Below are positions 1 to 5,491 of a stretch of DNA of 5,491 nt, one piece after another. Positions within the stretch are counted from its first letter, which is position 1. Every line of letters starts with the position of its first letter. The position numbers were made by a program, and so were the translations under genes. The notes below the pieces were generated by a model that was not told the DNA's origin, searched no databases, and was given only the letters and a program-made list of their open reading frames with translations. The DNA comes from CAZFQG01 sp964520785. Its GTDB lineage: Bacteria > Planctomycetota > Planctomycetia > Pirellulales > Thermoguttaceae. The stretch spans positions 1 to 5,491 of the forward strand of contig CAZFQG010000290.1 in assembly GCA_964520785.1 (NCBI GenBank), read 5' to 3'.

Positions 1-142
1 TAACCCAATTGACAGTAGTCGTTTGCTACGCTAAAAACGCACCTTCACAGGGCTGCCTCCTTTGGGCTAAGTTAAGAAAAGACTCTGGTTAGGGCAGACA
101 AACTAAGACCATCTTCAATTATCGTTAACGGCTCGACCATAA
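1..142. other. Noncoding region downstream of the operon
   Basis: No gene, RNA gene or repeat could be recognised here. G+C is about 44% by hand count against roughly 60% in a sampled gene line, as expected for intergenic DNA. I found no stem of more than 5 bp followed by a T run, so no intrinsic terminator for the oxidoreductase transcript is called. On the minus strand a perfect AAGGAGG (56-62) stands 7 nt before a GTG at 48, but that frame ends after five codons. Confidence 0.6.
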
Positions 143-1615
143 TCAACTCCGAGGCAGAAACCGTACCCCCCGGTCTTTCAGCGTCCGATGCAGATTCGTT
201 CCATCAACGTCTCCTACGGGAATATCACTTCCGGCAGCGATCGCGGCCGCCAGTCCGGCGGCTTGACCCATGGCCATGCAGGTCCCCGTGACTCGGTACA
301 CGCCGTGCGCGACGTGCGTTCCGGAGATGCATCGGCCGGCGACGAGCAGCCCGTCTACTCCCTCCGGAATGAGACAGTGACAGGGGATATCGCACTGGGG
401 AATCGTATGCCGCGTCAAACCCTCCGGCAGCGGTGGAAGCTTTGGGTCCTTCGGGTTATCCGGATCGATCTCATGGACGTCCAGGTGGAACCCGGTACTG
501 GTAACCGCGTCGTCAAATCGGCGAGCCTGAAGCAAGTCATCAATATCCAAGCAATAGCGGCCTCGGATGCGACGTCCTTCGCGAACTCCGATCTGCGGCG
601 CCGTTTGAGCAAGGCGAAGGTTTTCCAGTCCCGGAATCCGTCGCATGACCGGCAGAAAGACCTCGTGAACCTGGCGCCGCGCCTCGACCGTGGCCCGGCT
701 GACCTGGCGCGCGTCGGTGGGATCGATCTTGTAAACGTGCGTGGCTTGGATCACCGCCACCGCCTTGCCGGGGGTGGCGATGAGGTACGGAGTACCGCTT
801 CTTTGCGGGCCGAACGGAAATGCCATCTCCAGGCAGTGTTTCTTCGCCGTGGCGCTGAGATCGCGCATGAACTCATGCACGGTGACTTTTTCAGCCGGCG
901 TGCCACGAAAACTTTCGAAACCGCACACCTCGAACATCAGTGTCATGGGCTGGCAGAGTCCGTCCCGCGGACGTCCCAATTCGAAGGGTACCCCCGCGCC
1001 GGCCGCCACGTCGCCATCACCCGTGCAGTCGATCACCGTCTTGGCCAAGACCGCTTCGCGGCCCGACTTGCTCTCGACAATGGCGCCTCGTACGCGGTTC
1101 CCCTCGACGATCGGCTCGGTAACGGGACAATGAAACCAGAAGTCAACTCGGGCTTCGGCCATCAACCGTTCAAGGACGAACTTCATGGTCTCGACGTCAA
1201 AGACATACATGCTCCCCTTGCGAATCCAGACACCGCGGTCCCGCAGAGACTCGATCAATCGATCCACGATCCAGCCCTTGTGCGGATCGAACAGGGGATT
1301 TAACAGGCCGGCCGTCCACATGCCGCCCAGCATCCCGTGGCGCTCCAAGAGCAGCGTCTTCGCTCCCTCCGTCGCCGCCGCCATCGCGGCACCGACTCCC
1401 GCCGGTCCTCCTCCGGCCACGAGCACGTCGACGTTCGCGACAACCGGCACTTGCCGGGGTGGTTCATTCACGAACTCCGCGTTCGGCGACACTTCCATAC
1501 GACGGGGAGGCGGAACATTCGACGATCCACTCGTATCGGAACAACCACAAGCACGGGAAGTCGCCCCCGTACCGATCGCGCCAAGCGTGCCGGTGAGGAA
1601 ATCGCGGCGTCTCAT
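143..1615 (-). CDS. Tat-exported FAD-dependent oxidoreductase (FAD_oxidored family)
   Basis: The 490-residue product starts at the ATG at 1615, supported by GGAGG at 8 nt and by a twin-arginine signal at the very N-terminus (MRRRDFLTG, then a weakly hydrophobic LGAIGTGAT segment). Cys23 or Cys25 just after the signal could be a lipidation site, but the lipobox is poor. The Rossmann motif VLVAGGGPAGVGAA (64-77) with Glu91 at the end of the second strand binds the FAD ADP moiety. VIDCTGDGDVAAGAGVP (194-210), IGVREGRRIRGRY (342-354) and LLVAGRCISGTHVAHG (423-438) followed by GTCMAMGQAAGLAAA (444-458) are the hallmark blocks of the FAD_oxidored (PF12831) family. The length is normal. Members are flavoenzymes of mostly unknown substrate, often encoded near polysaccharide-degrading genes and sometimes mislabelled xanthan lyase. 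Tat export implies folding with FAD in the cytoplasm before transport. It is the last gene of the visible operon, overlapping the propeller stop by ATGA, so translational coupling is likely. Family and start are secure; the substrate is unknown. Confidence 0.95.
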   Translation of the reverse strand: MRRRDFLTGTLGAIGTGATSRACGCSDTSGSSNVPPPRRMEVSPNAEFVNEPPRQVPVVANVDVLVAGGGPAGVGAAMAAATEGAKTLLLERHGMLGGMWTAGLLNPLFDPHKGWIVDRLIESLRDRGVWIRKGSMYVFDVETMKFVLERLMAEARVDFWFHCPVTEPIVEGNRVRGAIVESKSGREAVLAKTVIDCTGDGDVAAGAGVPFELGRPRDGLCQPMTLMFEVCGFESFRGTPAEKVTVHEFMRDLSATAKKHCLEMAFPFGPQRSGTPYLIATPGKAVAVIQATHVYKIDPTDARQVSRATVEARRQVHEVFLPVMRRIPGLENLRLAQTAPQIGVREGRRIRGRYCLDIDDLLQARRFDDAVTSTGFHLDVHEIDPDNPKDPKLPPLPEGLTRHTIPQCDIPCHCLIPEGVDGLLVAGRCISGTHVAHGVYRVTGTCMAMGQAAGLAAAIAAGSDIPVGDVDGTNLHRTLKDRGVRFLPRS

Positions 1616-4140
1616 CGTGGCGTCCTCCGAGTGGATTCGAGTCGACGCAAGACTCTCCGGGAAATGCCCGCCCAGGCTACGGCGGGAAACAGAAGAACGA
1701 CCAGACCCGGCGCCGGGACGGCCGATGCGCCGATAATCCCCCAGTGCGCGCGAACCACGTCCAGATCGGCGGCGCCGACCGTGCCGTCGCCGGACGCGTC
1801 GCCCCGCGCCAGATCGCGGGGCTCCACGACTTGTCCCCAAAACGCGCGAACGATATTCAAATCCTCCGAGTCGACGCGTCCGTCGCCGTTGAGATCTCCC
1901 GGCATCGCGTCCCACTCGAAATCGGCATGGAATCGATATGAATAAATGCTTGCGTTCTCCAGGTAGAACCGCAACCGGACTTCCTCGCCCAAGAGCAGTT
2001 CGCCAATCGGCTCGCCCGACCAGCGCATGAGGGCAGCGAGGGAATCACCGGAGAAAACACTCGACTCGCCAGCGGCATAGCCGGAGAGCGGTTCCCCCTC
2101 GGCATCGAGCAATTCCGCGCGGATGCTCCCGCCCTCTTCGGTCACGGCGTTGATGGTCAAGTACCGGTCCGTCAATTCGAACGGTACGGTCGTGATGGTG
2201 CCTCCGTCGTCGGCGGCGTCGAGCGAGACGAATCCGTCGCGACGCCAAACGGCCCGGGCGATGACGATCTCCTTATCGGGCAGGTAAGCGCCGTGCGTCG
2301 TGTTGATCCCGGTATAATACATCCATTCCTCGTTGCCGACCGAAACCGGCGTATTCGACACGCCCAGAATGCATCCGGCGTCATAATCATAGGGGCCGTT
2401 CGGGATGAGGGGAGAGCGGTCTTCCAAGCGGTGCCACGTCCGGCCGTCGCGACTGTGAACGAGCTGAACGTCGATCGGCCCGTCGGCCGGACTCTGTCCC
2501 GGCCCGGATTCATCCGGCGGACCGCTGTAGCGGAAATGGGTGACAAGCCCGAGGAACTGATCACCGTAAGGAAAGACCGACATATTGTAGAACTGGGAAT
2601 AGAGGCCGCCCTCCGCCTCGGTCTGGGCGTCGTCGATTGCGTCGGGCGCCATGACCAGCTTCGGGGTGGACCAATTCTGCATATCCGGGCTGACGGTCAG
2701 ATAGACGAGACGTCGGACCGCCCCGCGATACTCATGCGTCTTCTTGAAAAAGAACAAGTATTCGCCCGTGTCGGGGTCCTGCGCGAGCGTGCAGGTATCG
2801 CCGCCGGGGCTGATCGTCCCCGGGTATCGCGTCCAGTGCAAGCCGTCCGCCGAATAGGCGGCGACGTAGCTCCCGTCAAAACCACCCATTTTGTACCGTT
2901 TAGCGGGGTCCGTTTCATGCTCATCGTAGATTACGCTCGGACTATCGAAAAACAAATCGATCATATTGTTCTGCGTCGATCCCTCGAATTCGACCTGGCC
3001 GAGATTGGGTCGTTCCCAGGTCACGCCGTCGGTGGAGGTTGCATACGAAACGCCCAAGCCGGTCGACCCGCGGTGCATGTACCACATGCGGAACTGGGAC
3101 TGCTGGGGATCGTACAGCGTGGTTCCGTAGACGTACACACGGCGATCCCAGCCGTCGGTCTCCCACGCCGGTCCCGCCTCCAGGACAGGTCCGGCCAGCT
3201 TTTCGCAAGCGTGTGTCCTCCGCACGACCCCGCTTCGTTCCGCCAACATCACGTCGTCGACGAACAATTGGGTGCCATGACCCGGGACGAACGGCGGCGG
3301 CTCGGGCGGATCCTCCGGGTTCGAGACCACGGAGATATTGTCGACCACGGAATAGCCGGTTGAAAGACCGGTCGGGAGGTCGATCATGTCGATTCCCTGT
3401 CCCGTCGTCGGACCGATACCGACGTTTCCCGAGATCGGCTTATTCCAATCCGTCAGCCCCAGGGCTTGGAAGACGCTCTGATTCGAATTCGTAACGACGA
3501 TATCGTAGGTGGGGGTCGGCAGATCGAAACGGGCGGTCAACGTGAACCGATGGGTCAACGGATTCGTGCGGACATCCTCGTCAAAGAGGACCGCGCCCAC
3601 CAGTCCCGGCGGCGTGTACCACCCCGCCCCGCCGCGATCGTACACCTGAAAATCGCCGTTTCCGTTGACGCGATAGGTAATCAGCGCGTTGCCGCCGTTA
3701 AACACGGAACCGGACAGGCTGCGAGTGTCGCTGCTGCCCGGGTCTTCGCAAGCGAAATCCATCGCCAGCTTCCACCGGGGAGCCGTTTCGGCGAAGTTCT
3801 GGTAAATACTCCCCGCGCCCGGAATTAGCAACGCGGAAGCTCCGGTTCCACCGATGGCGTTGGTTCCGGTCTGCGGCAGCGCGTTATTCGACGAACCCGA
3901 CCAACCGAACGGAATGTCGCCGGAACCGACCGTCCCCCACCCGGTCGTGTTGCTGAAATCGCCATTGACAAGCACATTCGCCTGAGAGACGCACGAGTTC
4001 AGAAGAACGAGAAATTCGAAACCAACGATCAAGAAACACCACGTGCCCGACTCGTTTCGCCAACCGAAACGCGCCGCGTCGCGGCCGAATCCACCGGAAG
4101 TCATTTCGTGAAATTGTGTAATCGAGGCGCGTAGCAACAA
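1612..4140 (-). CDS. Secreted five-bladed-propeller glycosidase-like protein with dockerin repeats and PEP-CTERM-like tail
   Basis: Read from the TTG at 4140 the product has 842 residues; a second TTG at 4137 or the ATG at 4104 (830 residues) are alternatives. Order of parts: basic N-region and hydrophobic signal segment (34-54, likely cleavage after SQA); N-terminal beta-sandwich-like domain from NVLVNGDF to VVDNISVV (55-272), resembling carbohydrate-binding or PEP-CTERM-associated domains; proline-rich linker (275-286); propeller region from QLFVDDVMLAERSG to VWRRDGFVSL (about 291-640) with Asp-box-like motifs at 369-375, 430-436, 484-490 and 563-569; a C-terminal domain (641-736) with RAELLDAEGEPLSGY and EEVRLRFYLENASIYSYRF; two dockerin type I loops (748-801); and VPAPG, a hydrophobic helix and a basic tail (808-842). 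The propeller plus C-terminal domain matches my recollection of GH32/43/62-like hypothetical proteins common in Planctomycetota. Catalytic residues cannot be assigned, so it may be an enzyme or only a glycan binder. It is expected to be exported by Sec and held at the cell envelope. It lies 18 nt after the lipoprotein gene and overlaps the oxidoreductase start by 4 nt. Confidence 0.85.
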   Translation of the reverse strand: MLLRASITQFHEMTSGGFGRDAARFGWRNESGTWCFLIVGFEFLVLLNSCVSQANVLVNGDFSNTTGWGTVGSGDIPFGWSGSSNNALPQTGTNAIGGTGASALLIPGAGSIYQNFAETAPRWKLAMDFACEDPGSSDTRSLSGSVFNGGNALITYRVNGNGDFQVYDRGGAGWYTPPGLVGAVLFDEDVRTNPLTHRFTLTARFDLPTPTYDIVVTNSNQSVFQALGLTDWNKPISGNVGIGPTTGQGIDMIDLPTGLSTGYSVVDNISVVSNPEDPPEPPPFVPGHGTQLFVDDVMLAERSGVVRRTHACEKLAGPVLEAGPAWETDGWDRRVYVYGTTLYDPQQSQFRMWYMHRGSTGLGVSYATSTDGVTWERPNLGQVEFEGSTQNNMIDLFFDSPSVIYDEHETDPAKRYKMGGFDGSYVAAYSADGLHWTRYPGTISPGGDTCTLAQDPDTGEYLFFFKKTHEYRGAVRRLVYLTVSPDMQNWSTPKLVMAPDAIDDAQTEAEGGLYSQFYNMSVFPYGDQFLGLVTHFRYSGPPDESGPGQSPADGPIDVQLVHSRDGRTWHRLEDRSPLIPNGPYDYDAGCILGVSNTPVSVGNEEWMYYTGINTTHGAYLPDKEIVIARAVWRRDGFVSLDAADDGGTITTVPFELTDRYLTINAVTEEGGSIRAELLDAEGEPLSGYAAGESSVFSGDSLAALMRWSGEPIGELLLGEEVRLRFYLENASIYSYRFHADFEWDAMPGDLNGDGRVDSEDLNIVRAFWGQVVEPRDLARGDASGDGTVGAADLDVVRAHWGIIGASAVPAPGLVVLLFPAVAWAGISRRVLRRLESTRRTPR
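1624..1628 (-). promoter_or_regulatory. Ribosome binding site GGAGG for the oxidoreductase gene
   Basis: A perfect GGAGG sits 8 nt before the ATG at 1615, inside the last codons of the propeller gene. It fixes the start of the oxidoreductase and excludes the 100-residue upstream extension of the same frame, which lies wholly within the propeller gene. Confidence 0.8.
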
Positions 4141-4145
4141 GCGTT

Positions 4146-4151
4146 CCCTCT
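4146..4151 (-). promoter_or_regulatory. Ribosome binding site AGAGGG for the propeller protein gene
   Basis: A purine-rich AGAGGG follows a run of A residues in the 18-nt gap after the lipoprotein stop. It is 5 nt before the TTG at 4140 and 8 nt before a second tandem TTG at 4137; the latter spacing is the more usual. The alternative ATG at 4104 has no comparable motif upstream. Confidence 0.5.
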
Positions 4152-4158
4152 TTTTTTC

Positions 4159-4578
4159 TCACGGGAGTTTCAACGGAATATCGTTCGTCATGCCGGGTTT
4201 CACCGTGATTTGCAGTCGCGACGTCTCCGGCCGTGAGTAGTGCTCCGGCAGTAGCAGGCGTACCGGAGCGTGGGATTCCTCCGGATTGTGCGCGGCGGTG
4301 TTTTCTTGGTTCAGTGACGGCATCGCGATTACCGCTACGCGATATGCGCCCGCTGGGGCGCGGAGTCGATAAACGCCCTCGGCGCTGATGCGGGCCGGTT
4401 CGAGCTGATCTCCTTCGTCCGACTGAAGTACCACCGCGCCCGTCGTTAACGGCCTTTCGCGAAAGGTAACTTCCCCCGTGACCTCGACCATTTCGGTTGC
4501 GGCGTCCCGACAGCCGAGTCCGACCATAATCAAGCATGGCAGGACGATTCGCGGGAGCTTTGATTCTACCAATGGCAC
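4159..4578 (-). CDS. Small lipoprotein with carboxypeptidase-regulatory/transthyretin-like domain
   Basis: With the GTG at 4578 as start the product has 139 residues and begins 5 nt after the DUF1559 stop. The N-terminus (MPLVESKLPR, then a hydrophobic stretch IVLPCLIMVGLG and Cys23) looks like a lipoprotein signal. The lipobox VGLGC is imperfect, with Gly rather than Leu at -3. After the lipidation site, VEVTGEVTFRERPLTTGAVV (31-50) is the opening strand pattern of the carboxypeptidase-regulatory-like beta-sandwich, followed by ISAEGVYRL (64-72) and APAGAYRVAV (75-84). The tail LPEHYSRPETSRLQITVKPG (110-129) is typical of small planctomycete lipoproteins commonly encoded next to DUF1559 genes. 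The protein likely sits as a lipid-anchored domain on the periplasmic or outer face. No enzymatic motif is visible and its partner is unknown. The in-frame ATG at 4524 (Met18) is a less likely start because it would remove most of the signal peptide; a longer upstream frame is rejected because it overlaps the DUF1559 coding region. Confidence 0.88.
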   Translation of the reverse strand: MPLVESKLPRIVLPCLIMVGLGCRDAATEMVEVTGEVTFRERPLTTGAVVLQSDEGDQLEPARISAEGVYRLRAPAGAYRVAVIAMPSLNQENTAAHNPEESHAPVRLLLPEHYSRPETSRLQITVKPGMTNDIPLKLP

Positions 4579-4583
4579 GTTAG

Positions 4584-5491
4584 CTATTCCTCCCAGGCGA
4601 CCGTTTCTCCGCCGTCGCGCGTCGCCATTTGGGCATACGCGAGCATGACGATCGAATCCCGTACGAAGTGGACGCTCCCGTCGACAAAGACGAATTGGGC
4701 GCCGCCGGGGTGATCGCTCCCGAAGAATAGATCGTTGAAGCGACAGGTGCGACCGGAAGGACAAGGGTGATAACAGGTCTTGGTCGTATCCGAATTCATC
4801 GGCCAGGTGACGTTCTTGGTCATGGCGGCACAGAGTTTCGTCGGGTTTTTCTCGTTCCCGAAATAACTCGCTCCGCGCGTCCAAATCCGCAGATTATAAG
4901 TCCGTTCTCCGATCGCCAGCGTATTCGACGTGCCGTCGGTGATATCGCGAATCCGAACACTGCTATTGGGATAAAGTACCCCGTCGTCGTAGTACGAACC
5001 GCAAACGGCCTCTCCCTTCAACACGTCGTATCCATGGCTCCGCTTAACGGCCCCCATCACTCCGCAATACGTAGTAACCGTCCCGTCGGCGACGTCCGCC
5101 GGGTCGGTTCCCAGATCGCCGGAGTAGCTCGGACACAGAAGGATCGGACCGATATTCTTGGCGACCGCGACGTTCAAGGGGTGTGTCATCGGCAAAGTCA
5201 AGTTGAACGCTGCGTACACGTCATCCTGCTCCATGAACGGAAGCAGAAAAACGAGATAACTGTACATGGAACCGCTATACGTCTCCCCGATTTGTGAACC
5301 AGGCGGCAACTTATCGTTCGCGTCACCGTACATCTGAAGCGCCAAACCGAGTTGCTTGAGATTGTTCGCGCACTGCATTCGCCGCGCTGCCTCGCGGGCC
5401 GCCTGCACGGCCGGCAGCAACAGGGCGATGAGAATGCCGATGATCGCGATGACCACCAGCAGCTCCACCAGCGTAAAACCGTGTAGGGGCC
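4584..5491 (-). CDS. DUF1559 domain protein with type IV pilin-like N-terminus (5' end outside window)
   Basis: The reading frame enters from the right edge; the first complete codon is at 5489, and 301 residues are visible before the TAG stop. No credible start lies inside: the GTG at 5468 is the Val of the prepilin motif, so the true start is a little beyond 5491. The visible N-terminus reads HGFTLVELLVVIAIIG, a textbook class III signal with the prepilin peptidase site between Gly4 and Phe5 and Glu at mature position 5, followed by LPAVQAAREAARRMQC. This block is diagnostic of planctomycete DUF1559 proteins. Later family signatures are DGTSNTLAIGER (residues 185-196) and the C-terminal DHPGGAQFVFVDGSVHFV block (259-276). 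The length is normal for the family. The protein is probably a pseudopilin-like membrane or surface protein, but the molecular role of DUF1559 is not established. Cys residues at 220, 239, 243 and 249 form a cluster before the C-terminal block. It is the first visible gene of a tight minus-strand operon. Family assignment is very secure; function is unknown. Confidence 0.95.
   Translation of the reverse strand, partial: PLHGFTLVELLVVIAIIGILIALLLPAVQAAREAARRMQCANNLKQLGLALQMYGDANDKLPPGSQIGETYSGSMYSYLVFLLPFMEQDDVYAAFNLTLPMTHPLNVAVAKNIGPILLCPSYSGDLGTDPADVADGTVTTYCGVMGAVKRSHGYDVLKGEAVCGSYYDDGVLYPNSSVRIRDITDGTSNTLAIGERTYNLRIWTRGASYFGNEKNPTKLCAAMTKNVTWPMNSDTTKTCYHPCPSGRTCRFNDLFFGSDHPGGAQFVFVDGSVHFVRDSIVMLAYAQMATRDGGETVAWEE
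4589..4593 (-). promoter_or_regulatory. Ribosome binding site GGAGG for the lipoprotein gene
   Basis: GGAGG lies inside the last codons of the DUF1559 gene (TGG GAG GAA TAG), 10 nt before the proposed GTG start at 4578. It is the main reason for choosing GTG over the later in-frame TTG or ATG. Its position inside the upstream gene suggests the two genes are translated from one transcript. Confidence 0.6.

Noticed and set aside
51..63. Resemblance of GGCTGCCTCCTTT on the plus strand to the 3' end of 16S rRNA
   Set aside because: Only the anti-Shine-Dalgarno core matches; the preceding conserved 16S bases are absent, so this is just the complement of a Shine-Dalgarno-like sequence.
53..120. 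Possible terminator hairpin downstream of the oxidoreductase
   Set aside because: The best inverted repeat is CTGCC/GGCAG on the minus strand, only 5 bp with a loop of about 35 nt and no following T run.
188..1303. 371-codon open frame on the plus strand antisense to the oxidoreductase
   Set aside because: It is a mirror of a well-supported FAD_oxidored gene in GC-rich DNA, its translation is rich in Arg and shows no recognisable motif, and no Shine-Dalgarno was seen.
1616..1915. 100-residue N-terminal extension of the oxidoreductase frame
   Set aside because: It overlaps the dockerin and sorting tail of the upstream gene, is Arg/Gly/Ser-rich without motifs, and would bury the Tat signal that starts at the ATG at 1615.
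2293..3363. 356-codon open frame on the plus strand antisense to the propeller gene
   Set aside because: The composition is shadow-like, there is no motif or signal, and it is fully contained opposite a gene with clear domain structure.
3884..4537. 217-codon minus-strand frame spanning the lipoprotein gene and the start of the propeller gene
   Set aside because: It is out of frame with both supported genes, its translation is Arg-rich low-complexity, and it has no domain pattern.
4579..4884. Upstream extension of the lipoprotein frame
   Set aside because: It overlaps the conserved C-terminal block of the DUF1559 gene and would bury the lipoprotein signal peptide.

Overview
The window looks like chromosomal DNA from a member of the Planctomycetota. 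Three things point there. It carries a DUF1559 protein with a type IV pilin-like N-terminus. Directly downstream is a small lipoprotein of the carboxypeptidase-regulatory/transthyretin-like type. It also carries a very large secreted protein that ends in dockerin type I repeats and a PEP-CTERM-like sorting tail. Genes are about 60% G+C (hand count of a sample line). I cannot name genus or species from this.

All convincing genes lie on the minus strand and read from right to left as one compact operon-like block. (1) 5491-4584: DUF1559 pseudopilin-like protein, whose N-terminus runs off the right edge. (2) 4578-4159: small lipoprotein with a beta-sandwich domain, 5 nt after gene 1, probable GTG start. 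(3) 4140-1612: 842-residue secreted protein made of a signal peptide, an N-terminal beta-sandwich-like domain, a proline-rich linker, a five-bladed-propeller glycosidase-like domain with four Asp-box-like motifs, a C-terminal beta-sandwich-like domain, a dockerin pair and a VPAPG sorting tail; probable TTG start. (4) 1615-143: Tat-exported FAD-dependent oxidoreductase of the FAD_oxidored type, whose ATG overlaps the stop of gene 3 by four bases (ATGA). The 142 bases at the left edge are noncoding as far as I can see, AT-richer, and hold no convincing terminator.

All four products are predicted to leave the cytoplasm: a pseudopilin-like surface or secretion component, a lipoprotein, a surface-anchored propeller protein, and a pre-folded flavoenzyme. 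A plausible reading is a small cell-envelope module in which the propeller protein binds or cleaves a glycan and the flavoprotein oxidises a related compound. The substrate and the physical link are inference. The family assignments of genes 1, 2 and 4 are firm; the propeller call for gene 3 rests on motif pattern and remembered family resemblance. No mobile element, RNA gene, CRISPR array or phage gene was seen.
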